Part shown: one piece after another, positions 1 to 8,585 of the stretch | Layout: every line of letters begins with the position of its first letter | Numbering within the stretch: the stretch's first letter is position 1 | Assembly: GCA_003577275.1 (NCBI GenBank) | Contig: QEVO01000001.1 | Location: 248,001-312,000, forward strand | Origin: Pseudomonadota bacterium | GTDB taxonomy: Bacteria; Pseudomonadota; Alphaproteobacteria; Sphingomonadales; Govanellaceae | Direction of reading: 5' to 3' | DNA length: 64,000 nt | The notes under the pieces: model-generated | What the model was told of the DNA's origin: nothing | The model's database searches: none | The model's input: only the letters and a program-made list of their open reading frames with translations | Program-made: the position numbers and the translations under genes

Positions 1-470
1 GACGGCCCGTCAACCATGACATGCTGGAACACACCACGCTGGCCTGCGTGCGCTTCGGCCAATCCCTGGATGCCGTGAATTTCCTGCGCTCGTTCGATAT
101 TTTCAACATCGTGTCCCGCGCCATGGGACGCTTTTTTGCCCGCTACGATGTGCTCCTGTCGCCGACGCTGCCGCGCCCGCCGGTGCCGCACGGCGTCTAC
201 AACGCCGATGCCGCGGAGTTGAGCGGTCTTGATTGGACCCGGCAAATTTTCGAAGCCACGCCCTATACCGGGCTCTTTAATGTCACCGGGCAGCCCGCCA
301 TCAGCCTGCCCATGGGGTGGAGCGACAGCTTGGATTTGCCCATCGGCCTACAATTTGCCGCTGGCTTCGGGCGTGAGGACACCTTGTTGCAGTTGGCCGC
401 ACAACTGGAGCGCGCCGCCGCTTGGGTGATCAAATACCCGCCGCGGCTGTTGGATGTCAGTAAAGAGTGA
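1..470 (+). CDS. Amidase-signature hydrolase, C-terminal part (5' end outside window)
   Basis: The frame is open from the first bases, so this is the last ~156 residues of a longer protein (usual family length 450-500). The C-terminal part of amidase-signature enzymes is recognisable: the PYTGLFNVTGQPA segment, then LPIGLQFA and a helix around EDTLLQLAAQLE. The Ser-Ser-Lys catalytic core would lie upstream of the window. Family members hydrolyse amides; the substrate cannot be told from this part. The next gene starts 8 bases after the stop, so the two are probably co-transcribed. Both encode amide-bond hydrolases. Confidence 0.85.
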   Translation, partial: RPVNHDMLEHTTLACVRFGQSLDAVNFLRSFDIFNIVSRAMGRFFARYDVLLSPTLPRPPVPHGVYNADAAELSGLDWTRQIFEATPYTGLFNVTGQPAISLPMGWSDSLDLPIGLQFAAGFGREDTLLQLAAQLERAAAWVIKYPPRLLDVSKE

Positions 471-478
471 GAACCGCC

Positions 479-1591
479 ATGACGCGCAAAACCGGTTTGG
501 TCTGGCACGAGCTTTACATGTGGCACAACACCGGCGCCTATGCCGGCATCATGCCGCCGGGATTGACCGTGGAGCCCTACGAGCACGCCGAGAATCCCGA
601 CACCAAGCGGCGCTTCAAGAACCTGCTGGATGTCACGGGCTTAAGTAAACGTTTGATCGCCATCGAGCCGCGCGCCGCGACCGACGCCGACATCCTGCGC
701 GTGCACACGCCGGACTATGTGGCGAAGATCAAGGCCCTCAACGACAGCGGCGGCGACGCCGGCCCGTTCACGCCCATGGGACGGGGCAGTTATGACATCG
801 CGTGTCTGTCGGCGGGCGGCGTGCTGGCGCTGACCGATGCGGTGGTCGACAATGAAGTGGACAACGGCTACGCCCTGGTGCGGCCGCCGGGCCATCATGC
901 GCTGCCCGATCTCGGCATGGGCTTTTGCATTTTCGCCAACGCCGCCATCGCCGGCCGCCACGCGCTGGACGCTCGCGGCTTGACGCGCATCGCCTACGTG
1001 GATTGGGACGTGCACCACGGCAACGGCACCGAGGCGGCGTTCTGGCGCGAACCCCGGGCGCTGACCATCTCGATCCACCAGGATCGCTGCTTTCCGCCCG
1101 ACAGCGGCGGCATGGAAGCGGTGGGCGAAGGTCCGGGCAAGGGCTTTAATCTCAATATCCCGCTGCCGCCGGGCAGCGGCTTTGGCGCGTACGAGGCGAC
1201 CTTCGACCGGGTGGTGATCCCGGCCTTGCGCGCCTATAAACCGGAGCTCATCTTCGTACCCTCGGGCTTTGACGCCGGTGCCTACGATCCTTTGGGCCGC
1301 ATGATGATGCACAGCCGCGGTTATCGCTCGCTGACCGAGAAACTCTTGGCGGCGGCGGATGAGCTGTGCGGCGGACGCCTGGTGATGTGTCATGAAGGCG
1401 GCTACAACGCGCCCACCGTGCCCTATTTCGGCTTGGCCGTGTGCGAGGCGCTGTCCGGCGTAAAGACCGGCCTTGAAGACCCCTTCGCCCCCATGCACGA
1501 AGGGCTGGGCGGCCAGGAATTGCAGCCCCACCAAGAGGCAATCATCACTCAGGCGGCGGCGCTGGCGCGAGCCATTCCATCCGCCCCTTGA
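479..1591 (+). CDS. Class II histone deacetylase-like amidohydrolase (acetylpolyamine-type)
   Basis: A 370-residue zinc amidohydrolase of the arginase/deacetylase fold. Visible motifs are the catalytic His pair in PPGHHAL, the zinc ligands in DWDVHHGNGTE and in SGFDAGAYDPLG, and the catalytic Tyr in EGGYN. Bacterial members remove acetyl groups from polyamines or other small amides and are cytoplasmic; no signal peptide is present. ATG 479 was chosen; an in-frame GTG at 467 overlaps the preceding stop and would add four residues. The gene probably forms a two-gene unit with the amidase. Bacterial 'HDAC' naming does not imply a histone substrate. Confidence 0.88.
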   Translation: MTRKTGLVWHELYMWHNTGAYAGIMPPGLTVEPYEHAENPDTKRRFKNLLDVTGLSKRLIAIEPRAATDADILRVHTPDYVAKIKALNDSGGDAGPFTPMGRGSYDIACLSAGGVLALTDAVVDNEVDNGYALVRPPGHHALPDLGMGFCIFANAAIAGRHALDARGLTRIAYVDWDVHHGNGTEAAFWREPRALTISIHQDRCFPPDSGGMEAVGEGPGKGFNLNIPLPPGSGFGAYEATFDRVVIPALRAYKPELIFVPSGFDAGAYDPLGRMMMHSRGYRSLTEKLLAAADELCGGRLVMCHEGGYNAPTVPYFGLAVCEALSGVKTGLEDPFAPMHEGLGGQELQPHQEAIITQAAALARAIPSAP

Positions 1592-1630
1592 TGCAAAATC
1601 GTTTATATATTATATATGAAACATCAGTTA

Positions 1631-1658
1631 TTGACTTTAATACGTTCTTGTCTACATT
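1631..1658 (+). promoter_or_regulatory. Candidate sigma-70 promoter for the XRE gene and hyf-type operon
   Basis: TTGACT at 1631-1636 and TACATT at 1653-1658 are separated by 16 bases, in a short AT-rich stretch (1592-1700) that contrasts with the GC-rich surroundings. It points into the XRE gene at 1701 and, through an 18-bp gap, into the six-gene complex that follows. Judged by eye only. Confidence 0.45.
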
Positions 1659-1660
1659 AA

Positions 1661-1680
1661 AAACATGATAATTCATGTTT
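1661..1680. promoter_or_regulatory. Perfect inverted repeat, candidate XRE operator
   Basis: The arms AAACATGA and TCATGTTT are exact reverse complements around a TAAT spacer. The site sits just after the candidate -10 element and 20 bp before the XRE start codon. This placement is typical of an autorepressor operator. Confidence 0.5.
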
Positions 1681-1700
1681 CGTAGGTAAGTTGTTTCTCC

Positions 1701-1994
1701 ATGATCACGGCCGCGCAACTGCGGGCTGCCCGAGCGCTCCTTAATATCGACCAACGCCGGCTGGCGGAGCTTTGCGGCCTGTCATTGCCCACCATTCAAC
1801 GCATGGAAGCCAGCGAATCGGTGATTCGCGGCAATGTGGATTCGCTGATGAAGCTGATCGCCGCGCTGGAGGCGGCGGGGATCGAACTCATCGGCGAGGG
1901 CGCGGCCAGTCAATGCGGCGGGCGCGGCGTTCGGTTAAAAACCGAGATGAGCGGCAGGCCCCTCGCCGGCGACGCCGCGGCACCCGAGACGTAA
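1701..1994 (+). CDS. XRE-family helix-turn-helix regulator
   Basis: A 97-residue protein with a Cro/CI-type helix-turn-helix at about residues 3-55. The turn and recognition helices are in RRLAELCGLSLPTIQRME, and a further helix (SLMKLIAALEAAGIELI) follows. The C-terminal ~30 residues are polar and look disordered. This size and layout is common for small autoregulated repressors. Its promoter region carries a perfect palindrome at 1661-1680. Only 18 bp separate its stop from the first gene of the membrane complex, so it is likely the first gene of that operon and its regulator. No toxin partner is visible. Confidence 0.8.
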   Translation: MITAAQLRAARALLNIDQRRLAELCGLSLPTIQRMEASESVIRGNVDSLMKLIAALEAAGIELIGEGAASQCGGRGVRLKTEMSGRPLAGDAAAPET

Positions 1995-2012
1995 CAAGCA
2001 AGGCGCGCCCCG

Positions 2013-4028
2013 ATGTCGGACATCCACGCTCTTCTGCTCTGCGTCGCGGCGCTGTTGGCCACCGGTCCGCTCGCCGTGGCGCTGAACAGATGGCCGGGCG
2101 CGACGCGGCTATGTTATGGCGCGACATTGCTCCTCACCATTGCTGCCGCGGCGATCGCCGCCGGACGTCTCTTTGGCGATGCCGCAACGCCGCTGACGAT
2201 AACGCTGCCGCTGGGCCTGCCGTGGCTGGGGGCGCTGTTTCGCCTTGATGCGCTCTCTGCATTTTTTCTGCTGGTGATCAATCTGGGCGCGGCGGCGGCA
2301 AGCCTCTACGGTTTGGGTTATGGCCGCCATGAGCACACGCCGCATCGCGTGCTGCCGTTCTTCCCGGCGTTTCTCGCCGGCATGAACCTGGTGACTATGG
2401 CGGATGACGCCTTTTGCTTTTTGTTGTCGTGGGAGTTCATGTCGCTGGCCTCCTGGGTGCTGGTGATGGCGCACCACCGCGTCGATGACAACGCCCGCGC
2501 CGGTTACGTCTACATTGTCATGGCAAGCTTCGGCACCATGGCCCTCCTGTTGGCCTTCGGTTTGTTGGCGGGGCCGGAGGGCGGCTATGCCTTCGCCGCC
2601 ATGCGCGAGGCAACCCATGCGCCGTGGCTGGCGGCGCTGGTGTTGATCTTGGTCTTGCTGGGCGCGGGTTCGAAAGCCGGCTTGGCGCCGCTTCATGCCT
2701 GGCTGCCGCTGGCTCATCCCGCCGCGCCGAGCCATGTCTCGGCGCTGATGAGCGGCGTCATGACCAAGGTGGCGATTTACGGCTTCATCCGCATCACCTT
2801 CGATCTGCTGGGAACGCCGGCGTGGTGGTGGGGCGTGGTCGTGCTCATCATCGGCGGCGTTACCGCCGTCCTGGGCGTGCTCTATGCCCTGATGCAAAAC
2901 GACTTGAAGCGCATTCTTGCCTACAGCACCATCGAGAACATCGGCTTCATCTTCGTCGGCCTCGGGCTGGCGCTGGCGTTTGCCGCCAATAACATGGCCG
3001 GAGCGGCGGCGTTGGCACTGACTGCCGCCTTGTTTCATGTTTTCAATCATACGCTGTTTAAAAGCCTGTTGTTCTTCGGCGCCGGCGCGGTGCTGACGGC
3101 AACCGGCGAGCGCGACATGGAAAAATTGGGCGGTCTCATTCACCGCATGCCGATGACCGCGCTGTTCGTACTGGTCGGCTGCGTGGCGATTTCCGCTTTG
3201 CCGCCGTTCAATGGCTTTGTGTCGGAATGGTTGACGTTGCAGGCAATCCTCTTAAGTCTCGGCTTGCCGCAATGGGGATTGAAGATCGCGGTGCCGGCGA
3301 TCGGAGGGCTACTGGCATTGGCGGCGACCTTGGCCGCCGCCTGCTTCGTTCGTCTCTACGGCATCACGTTTCTCGGCCGGCCGCGCACCGCCATTGCCGC
3401 CGAGGCGCGGGATGTCGACCTGTGGTCGCGCGCGGCCATGGGCATCCTGGCGCTTCTGTGTTTGCTGGCGGGCATTCTGCCGGGCTTCGTCATCGATGGG
3501 CTAGCGCCGGTGACGCAGTACATGGTCGGCGCGCGCATGCCGGCGCAGGCGTCGGTGCCGTGGCTGTCCATCGTCCCCATCGCCGAAAGCCGCAGTTCCT
3601 ATAACGGCATTCTGGTGTTCATCTTCATTACTTTCTCATCACTCTTGGCGGTTGCCGTCATTCACCGCTTGGCGTCCCGCGCCGTCCGCCGCGCCCCGGC
3701 CTGGGACTGCGGGTTCCCCGACGCCAGCCCGGCGCTGCAATATACGGCGGGCAGCTTCGGTCAGCCGCTCCGGCGCGTCTTTGGCACAATGATGTTTCGC
3801 GCCCGCGAGGAGGTGGAGATGCCGCCTCCGGGCGACACCAGTCCGGCGCGCCTGCAAGTCAGCCTGCGCGACGTGATCTGGGATACGCTTTACGCACCGC
3901 TCGCGAACTTGGTGTTGTTTCTGGCCGGGCATCTCAATCGCCTGCAGTTCCTGACCATCCGCCGCTATCTCGGTCTGGTCTTTTTCTCGCTGGTGTCGCT
4001 GTTGGTGGTGTTGGCGCTATGGTCATGA
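2013..4028 (+). CDS. hyfB: Hydrogenase-4 component B-like / NuoL-M-type proton-translocating subunit
   Basis: 671 residues, almost entirely hydrophobic, with roughly 14-16 membrane helices. It belongs to the Mrp/NuoL/M/N antiporter-like family. Family motifs include the conserved glutamate in LLSWEFMSLASWVLV and the lysine- and histidine-bearing helix GSKAGLAPLHAWLP. In complex I and group 4 hydrogenases such subunits pump protons across the cytoplasmic membrane. The stop overlaps the start of the next gene. Together with the HyfF-type protein this gives the complex two antiporter-like subunits, as in hydrogenase-4-like complexes. Confidence 0.85.
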   Translation: MSDIHALLLCVAALLATGPLAVALNRWPGATRLCYGATLLLTIAAAAIAAGRLFGDAATPLTITLPLGLPWLGALFRLDALSAFFLLVINLGAAAASLYGLGYGRHEHTPHRVLPFFPAFLAGMNLVTMADDAFCFLLSWEFMSLASWVLVMAHHRVDDNARAGYVYIVMASFGTMALLLAFGLLAGPEGGYAFAAMREATHAPWLAALVLILVLLGAGSKAGLAPLHAWLPLAHPAAPSHVSALMSGVMTKVAIYGFIRITFDLLGTPAWWWGVVVLIIGGVTAVLGVLYALMQNDLKRILAYSTIENIGFIFVGLGLALAFAANNMAGAAALALTAALFHVFNHTLFKSLLFFGAGAVLTATGERDMEKLGGLIHRMPMTALFVLVGCVAISALPPFNGFVSEWLTLQAILLSLGLPQWGLKIAVPAIGGLLALAATLAAACFVRLYGITFLGRPRTAIAAEARDVDLWSRAAMGILALLCLLAGILPGFVIDGLAPVTQYMVGARMPAQASVPWLSIVPIAESRSSYNGILVFIFITFSSLLAVAVIHRLASRAVRRAPAWDCGFPDASPALQYTAGSFGQPLRRVFGTMMFRAREEVEMPPPGDTSPARLQVSLRDVIWDTLYAPLANLVLFLAGHLNRLQFLTIRRYLGLVFFSLVSLLVVLALWS

Positions 4029-4987
4029 TGTCCGCATTGCTCCCCGATCTGTTGATCCAAGGCGCGCAGATGCTGGTGGTGCTGCTGTTATCGCCGCTGT
4101 TGACCGGCTTTGTCCGCAAGGTGAAGGCGCGCCTGTTGCGTCGGCAGGGACCGCCGCTCTTGCAGCCTTACCGCGATCTGTTGCGCCTGTTGCGCAAGGA
4201 GGCGGTGGTGGCGGAGAATGCTTCCTGGCTGTTTCGCGCCACGCCTTACATGATCTTCGCCGCCACCTGGGTCGCCGCGGCGCTGGTGCCGACCTTCGCC
4301 ACCGGCTTGCTATTCAGTTGGTCGGCGGACCTTATCGCCATCATCGCGCTTTTGGGCAGCGCGCGCTTTTTCCTGGCGCTCGCCGGCATGGATGTGGGCA
4401 CCAGCTTTGGCGGCATCGGCTCCAGCCGTGAGGTGATGATCGCGACGCTCGCCGAGCCGGCGATGATCATGATCGTATTTATTCTGGCGCTGATCGCCGG
4501 CTCCACCCAGCTCTCCACGGTGGCGGCGTTCATGCAAACGCCGGCGGTGGGCTTGCGCGTGTCGCTGGGCATGGCGCTGTTTGCGCTCCTGATGGTGGCG
4601 ATCGCCGAGAACGCGCGCATACCGGTGGACAATCCGGCGACGCACCTGGAACTGACCATGGTGCATGAAGCAATGGTGCTGGAATATTCCGGCCGCCATC
4701 TGGCGGTCATCGAACTGGCGGCGTCACTGAAGCTTCTCCTCTATCTATCGCTCATCGGCTGCGTCTTCGTTCCGTGGGGTCTGGCGCCGGTGGGGGCCGG
4801 CTGGGCAACGCATATCCTGGGCGGCGCGGCTTACGTGGGCAAGCTGTTCGTCGGCGGCTTTATGCTGGCGGTATTTGAAACTTCCATCGCCAAGATGCGG
4901 GTCTTCCGCGTGCCCGATTTTCTCGGCGCCGGGTTGATGCTCGGTCTCTTGGGAACCCTGCTGTTGTTCGTGTCGCGGAGCCTTTGA
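4019..4987 (+). CDS. hyfC: Hydrogenase-4 component C-like / NuoH-type membrane subunit
   Basis: A 322-residue polytopic protein of the NuoH/HycD/HyfC family, which anchors the soluble arm of complex I-like enzymes and forms the quinone- or proton-access path. The N-terminal sequence RRQGPPLLQPYRDLLRLLRK and the later NPATHLELTMVHEAMVLEYSG are family hallmarks. Possible starts lie at 4019, 4025 and 4028; the one at 4025 would give an ATGA overlap with the preceding stop. The gene is translationally coupled on both sides. Confidence 0.87.
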   Translation: MVMMSALLPDLLIQGAQMLVVLLLSPLLTGFVRKVKARLLRRQGPPLLQPYRDLLRLLRKEAVVAENASWLFRATPYMIFAATWVAAALVPTFATGLLFSWSADLIAIIALLGSARFFLALAGMDVGTSFGGIGSSREVMIATLAEPAMIMIVFILALIAGSTQLSTVAAFMQTPAVGLRVSLGMALFALLMVAIAENARIPVDNPATHLELTMVHEAMVLEYSGRHLAVIELAASLKLLLYLSLIGCVFVPWGLAPVGAGWATHILGGAAYVGKLFVGGFMLAVFETSIAKMRVFRVPDFLGAGLMLGLLGTLLLFVSRSL

Positions 4988-4989
4988 TC

Positions 4990-5652
4990 ATGGAAGGTCT
5001 GGTATTCGACATCGCACATCTTCTTGCCGGCAGCCTGGTGCTGGTGAGCTTCATGATGCTCTACCAGGACCGGCTTTACGCGCTTCTCAACGTCTTTGCC
5101 TTTCACGCCGTGGTGCTGTCGCTATCGGTGGCGTGGCAGGCGTATATTCAAGACGCGCCGCATCTTTATGTGACGGCTCTGATCGCACTGATCTTCAAGG
5201 CGATCATCATTCCTCTCTCGCTGCATCGCATCATCGCCCGACTCGGCATTCACCGAGAGATTGAAACCGTGGTCGGCGTCGTCCCCACGATGCTGGCCGG
5301 CATGGGGCTGGTGGCGTTGTCCCTGGTGGTGATGCTGCGCGCCACCGCCGAGGCCGATCCCTTGGCGCGCGAAGACCTGGCGTTCGCGCTCTCGGTGTTG
5401 CTGTTGGGCCTGCTGATGATGGTGACGCGGCGCAACGCGGTCAGCCAAGTAGTCGGCTTCATGTCGCTGGAAAACGGCCTTATCCTCGCCGCCGCCGGCG
5501 CCAAAGGCATGCCGCTGGTGGTGGAAATCAGCGTCGCCTTCTCGGTGCTCATCGCCTTCATCGTCATCGGCATCTTCCTGTTCCGCATTCGCGAGCGATT
5601 CGACACCGTGGATGTGCAGACGCTGGACCGCTTTCGGGGAGAGAAGCGATGA
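4990..5652 (+). CDS. hyfE: Hydrogenase-4 component E-like membrane protein
   Basis: About 220 residues with six to seven predicted membrane helices. It matches the HyfE type: a NuoK-like half (VGFMSLENGLILAAAG, with the membrane glutamate) preceded by extra helices. ATG 4990 was preferred to the in-frame TTG at 4984, which lies inside the preceding stop region. HyfE is present in hydrogenase-4 and related complexes and absent from the smaller hydrogenase-3, so it helps classify the cluster. Confidence 0.82.
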   Translation: MEGLVFDIAHLLAGSLVLVSFMMLYQDRLYALLNVFAFHAVVLSLSVAWQAYIQDAPHLYVTALIALIFKAIIIPLSLHRIIARLGIHREIETVVGVVPTMLAGMGLVALSLVVMLRATAEADPLAREDLAFALSVLLLGLLMMVTRRNAVSQVVGFMSLENGLILAAAGAKGMPLVVEISVAFSVLIAFIVIGIFLFRIRERFDTVDVQTLDRFRGEKR

Positions 5653-7097
5653 TGGCGCTGCCCATCAATGCCGTTGCCTTGGTGCTATTGATCCCTGCGG
5701 CCGCCGCGGCGCTGTTGGCGCTGTTGCCGGGCTATCGGCTGTCCGCCCGCCTCAACGTGTTGGCAAGCTTTTCGACGCTCATCGCCGCGCTGTCGCTGTT
5801 TGTGGAGAAGCCCGACGCAAACAGCTATTTCCTGGTCGATGATCTCAATATCGTCTTTATCGTCTTGAATACCTTTGTCGGCTTCACCACCAGCGTGTTC
5901 AGCGCCTCCTATATCGCGCACGAACTGGAAACCGGACGGCTGACGCCCACCTACCTGCGTTTCTATCACGCCATGTATCAGGTGATGATGTTCGGCATGA
6001 ATCTGGCGCTTCTGGCCAACAACATTGGTCTGATGTGGGTCGCCATCGAGCTAGCGACGCTCACCACCGTGCTCATGGTCGGCATCTATCGCACCCATGA
6101 GGCGCTGGAAGCAGCGTGGAAATATTTCATCCTCGGCAGCGTCGGCATCGCGCTGGCGCTGTTTGGCACCATTCTCGTCTACATGGCGGCGCGGCCGGTG
6201 GTGGGCGAAGGGCTTTACGGCATGGTGTGGACGATCCTGATCGACCAGGTGGCCGCCTTTGATCCGGCGCTCCTCAACGTCGCCTTTATTTTCCTTCTCC
6301 TTGGCTATGGCACCAAGGTGGGCCTGGCGCCCTTGCATGCCTGGCTGCCGGACGCCCACGCCGAAGGCCCGACGCCGATTTCGGCGGTGCTGTCGGGGCT
6401 GCTTCTCAATGTGGCGCTTTATGCCGTACTGCGCTTTAAAATGCTGCTCGCCGCCAACGCCGAGGCCATCACGCCCGGACCCTTGATGGCGCTGATGGGG
6501 TTGACCTCGCTGGTGTTCGCCGGCTTCATGCTCTATCGCCGGCGCGACATCAAGCGTCTGTTCGCCTATTCCTCCATCGAGCACATGGGCATCATCACCT
6601 TCGCCTTCGGCATGGGCGGCCCGCTCGCCAACTTCGCCGGGCTGTTGCACATGACCATGCACAGCCTGACCAAATCGGCGATCTTTTTCGCCGTCGGCCA
6701 CATCTCCCAGGTCAAGGGCACGCAGAAGATTTCCGACATTCGCGGCCTGACCGAAACCCACCCGGTGCTGGGCTGGGGCTTGGTTCTGGGCGTCGTCGCC
6801 ATCGCCGGCATGCCGCCGTTGGGCATTTTCATGAGCGAGTTTCTGGTGGTCAGCTCCACCTTCGCCCGCGAGCCGCTCCTCGCCTTGGTGCTGGTGATGG
6901 GATTGCTGGTGGCGTTCGGCGCGCTGATGCTGCGTGTGCATGGGCTGGCCTTCGGCGCGCCCACCGGCAGCACTGCGCCGGTCGAAGCCTCCTATCTGCC
7001 GATGTTCTGTCATTTAAGCCTGGTGCTGGCGGCCGGCGTCTACCTGCCGCCGGCGCTGGTGACATGGTTCCAGCACATCGCGCGGCTGTTGGGATAA
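5649..7097 (+). CDS. hyfF: Hydrogenase-4 component F-like / NuoN-M-type proton-translocating subunit
   Basis: 482 residues and about 14 membrane helices; the second antiporter-like subunit of the cluster. The key motifs are IGLMWVAIELATLTTVLMV (membrane glutamate), the lysine helix GYGTKVGLAPLHAWLPDAHA, and a further lysine in KRLFAYSSIEHMGI. The start overlaps the hyfE stop by 4 bp. Expected role: coupling of electron transfer in the soluble arm to proton translocation. Confidence 0.86.
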   Translation: MMALPINAVALVLLIPAAAAALLALLPGYRLSARLNVLASFSTLIAALSLFVEKPDANSYFLVDDLNIVFIVLNTFVGFTTSVFSASYIAHELETGRLTPTYLRFYHAMYQVMMFGMNLALLANNIGLMWVAIELATLTTVLMVGIYRTHEALEAAWKYFILGSVGIALALFGTILVYMAARPVVGEGLYGMVWTILIDQVAAFDPALLNVAFIFLLLGYGTKVGLAPLHAWLPDAHAEGPTPISAVLSGLLLNVALYAVLRFKMLLAANAEAITPGPLMALMGLTSLVFAGFMLYRRRDIKRLFAYSSIEHMGIITFAFGMGGPLANFAGLLHMTMHSLTKSAIFFAVGHISQVKGTQKISDIRGLTETHPVLGWGLVLGVVAIAGMPPLGIFMSEFLVVSSTFAREPLLALVLVMGLLVAFGALMLRVHGLAFGAPTGSTAPVEASYLPMFCHLSLVLAAGVYLPPALVTWFQHIARLLG

Positions 7098-7113
7098 GGG
7101 AGAGTTTTGCTCC

Positions 7114-8574
7114 ATGCCGGCATTGCACGACATTATCCGCGAAGGCCGCCTGATCGCCGGCCATCGGCCCTGGCCGCGCGCCATGGTTAGCGCCCGGCAA
7201 TGGCAGCTTGCCGCCGCCGAGGCCGCCGACGGTCGCTTGACACTCTCCGGCCTGTGGGGAGACGCCGGCGTTGTTCATATGGCGCTCCTGGACGAAGAGA
7301 GCGGCGCGGCCGCCGTTTTGAGCTTGGAATGCCCTGAAGGCCGCTTCCCGTCCGTCGGCCGCCTGCACCCGCCGGCCATTCGCTTGGAGCGCGCGCTGCG
7401 CGACATTCACGGCCTGGAGCCGGTGGATTGCCCCGATCCCCGGCCATGGATCGATCACGGCGCCGGCGCGCCATATCCGTTTCTTACTGCCGAAGGCGAC
7501 AGCCTGCATCAGATCGCGGTGGGCCCGGTGCATGCCGGCATCATCGAGCCTGGGCATTTTCGCTTCACCGCCAATGGCGAGACCGTGGTGCGGCTGGAAG
7601 AACGGCTGGGCTACGTGCATCGCGGCATTGAAAAATTAATGCGCGGCGCGATGTTGGAGCAGGGCGCGAAGCTTGCCGAGCGCGTCTCGGGCGACAGCAC
7701 GGTGGCTTATGCGCTGGCGTTCGCCCGCGCCGTCGAGGCGGCGCTGGAACTGGAACCGCCGCCCCGCGCTCTCTACATTCGTGGCTTGATGGCGGAGCTG
7801 GAGCGTCTCGCCAATCATTTGGGCGATATTGGCGCCATCTGCAACGACGCCTCGTTTGCCATGATGCACGCCCACTGCGGCATTTTGCGCGAGCGGGTGT
7901 TGCGCGCGGCGGACGGCTGTTTCGGCCATCGCCTGATGCGCGATTGCATTCGCCCCGGCGGCGTTGTCAAAGATATCGACGGCGCGGGCCTTGCCTTGCT
8001 GGAGGCGCTCGTTAAGGATATTCGCAGCTATTTTCCGGCGCTGGTTAAGCTTTACGATAACACCGCCTCGCTGCAGGACCGCACCGTCACCACCGGCATT
8101 TTAAAGCCGGCGTTGGCGCGCCAATACGGCGCCGGCGGTTATGTCGGCCGCGCCTCGGGACGCGCCTTCGACGTCCGCCGCAACATCGCTTATCCGCCCT
8201 ATGACGAACTTGAGTTTGACGTGCCATCGTTGTCGGACGGCGACGTCAACGCCCGAGTGTGGATTCGCATCCGCGAGGTTGAGCAAAGTCTTTCCCTGAT
8301 CGAACAGATGATGGCGCGGCTGCCGGCGGGACCAGTGATAACGACATTGCCGCGATGCGCCGGCGAAGGCATGAGTTTGGTCGAAGGCTTTCGCGGCGAT
8401 GTGCTGATCTGGCTGCGGCTCGGCGATGATGGCCGCATCGCGCGCTGTCATTTGCGCGATCCATCGTGGTTTCAGTGGCCGCTCTTGGAAGCGGTGATCG
8501 AAGGCAACATCGTCGCCGACTTTCCGTTGTGCAACAAGTCGTTCAACTGTTCCTACGCCGGGCACGATCTTTAG
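7114..8574 (+). CDS. hyfG: Hydrogenase-4 component G-like large subunit lacking the Ni-site cysteines
   Basis: 486 residues with a NuoC-like N-terminal domain (about 1-130) followed by a NuoD/hydrogenase large-subunit domain. In true [NiFe] enzymes two CxxC motifs hold nickel. Here the first motif reads ERVSGDSTVAY near residue 189, with no cysteine. The C-terminus reads CNKSFNCSYAGHDL, whose two cysteines are five residues apart rather than in a DPCxxC context. The protein is therefore unlikely to be a hydrogenase. It resembles the 'energy-converting hydrogenase-related' (Ehr) subunits. It also lacks the C-terminal extension that hydrogenase maturation proteases remove. Confidence 0.85.
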   Translation: MPALHDIIREGRLIAGHRPWPRAMVSARQWQLAAAEAADGRLTLSGLWGDAGVVHMALLDEESGAAAVLSLECPEGRFPSVGRLHPPAIRLERALRDIHGLEPVDCPDPRPWIDHGAGAPYPFLTAEGDSLHQIAVGPVHAGIIEPGHFRFTANGETVVRLEERLGYVHRGIEKLMRGAMLEQGAKLAERVSGDSTVAYALAFARAVEAALELEPPPRALYIRGLMAELERLANHLGDIGAICNDASFAMMHAHCGILRERVLRAADGCFGHRLMRDCIRPGGVVKDIDGAGLALLEALVKDIRSYFPALVKLYDNTASLQDRTVTTGILKPALARQYGAGGYVGRASGRAFDVRRNIAYPPYDELEFDVPSLSDGDVNARVWIRIREVEQSLSLIEQMMARLPAGPVITTLPRCAGEGMSLVEGFRGDVLIWLRLGDDGRIARCHLRDPSWFQWPLLEAVIEGNIVADFPLCNKSFNCSYAGHDL

Positions 8575-8585
8575 GGACCAACGCG

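Noticed and set aside
641..1534. Long minus-strand open frame opposite the deacetylase-like gene
   Set aside because: Composition is Arg/His/Gln-rich low complexity typical of antisense frames in GC-rich DNA; the plus-strand gene has all catalytic motifs.
8520..8571. Two cysteines near the C-terminus of the HyfG-like subunit as a possible nickel site
   Set aside because: They are spaced by five residues (CNKSFNC), outside a DPCxxCxxH motif, and the N-terminal pair is missing.
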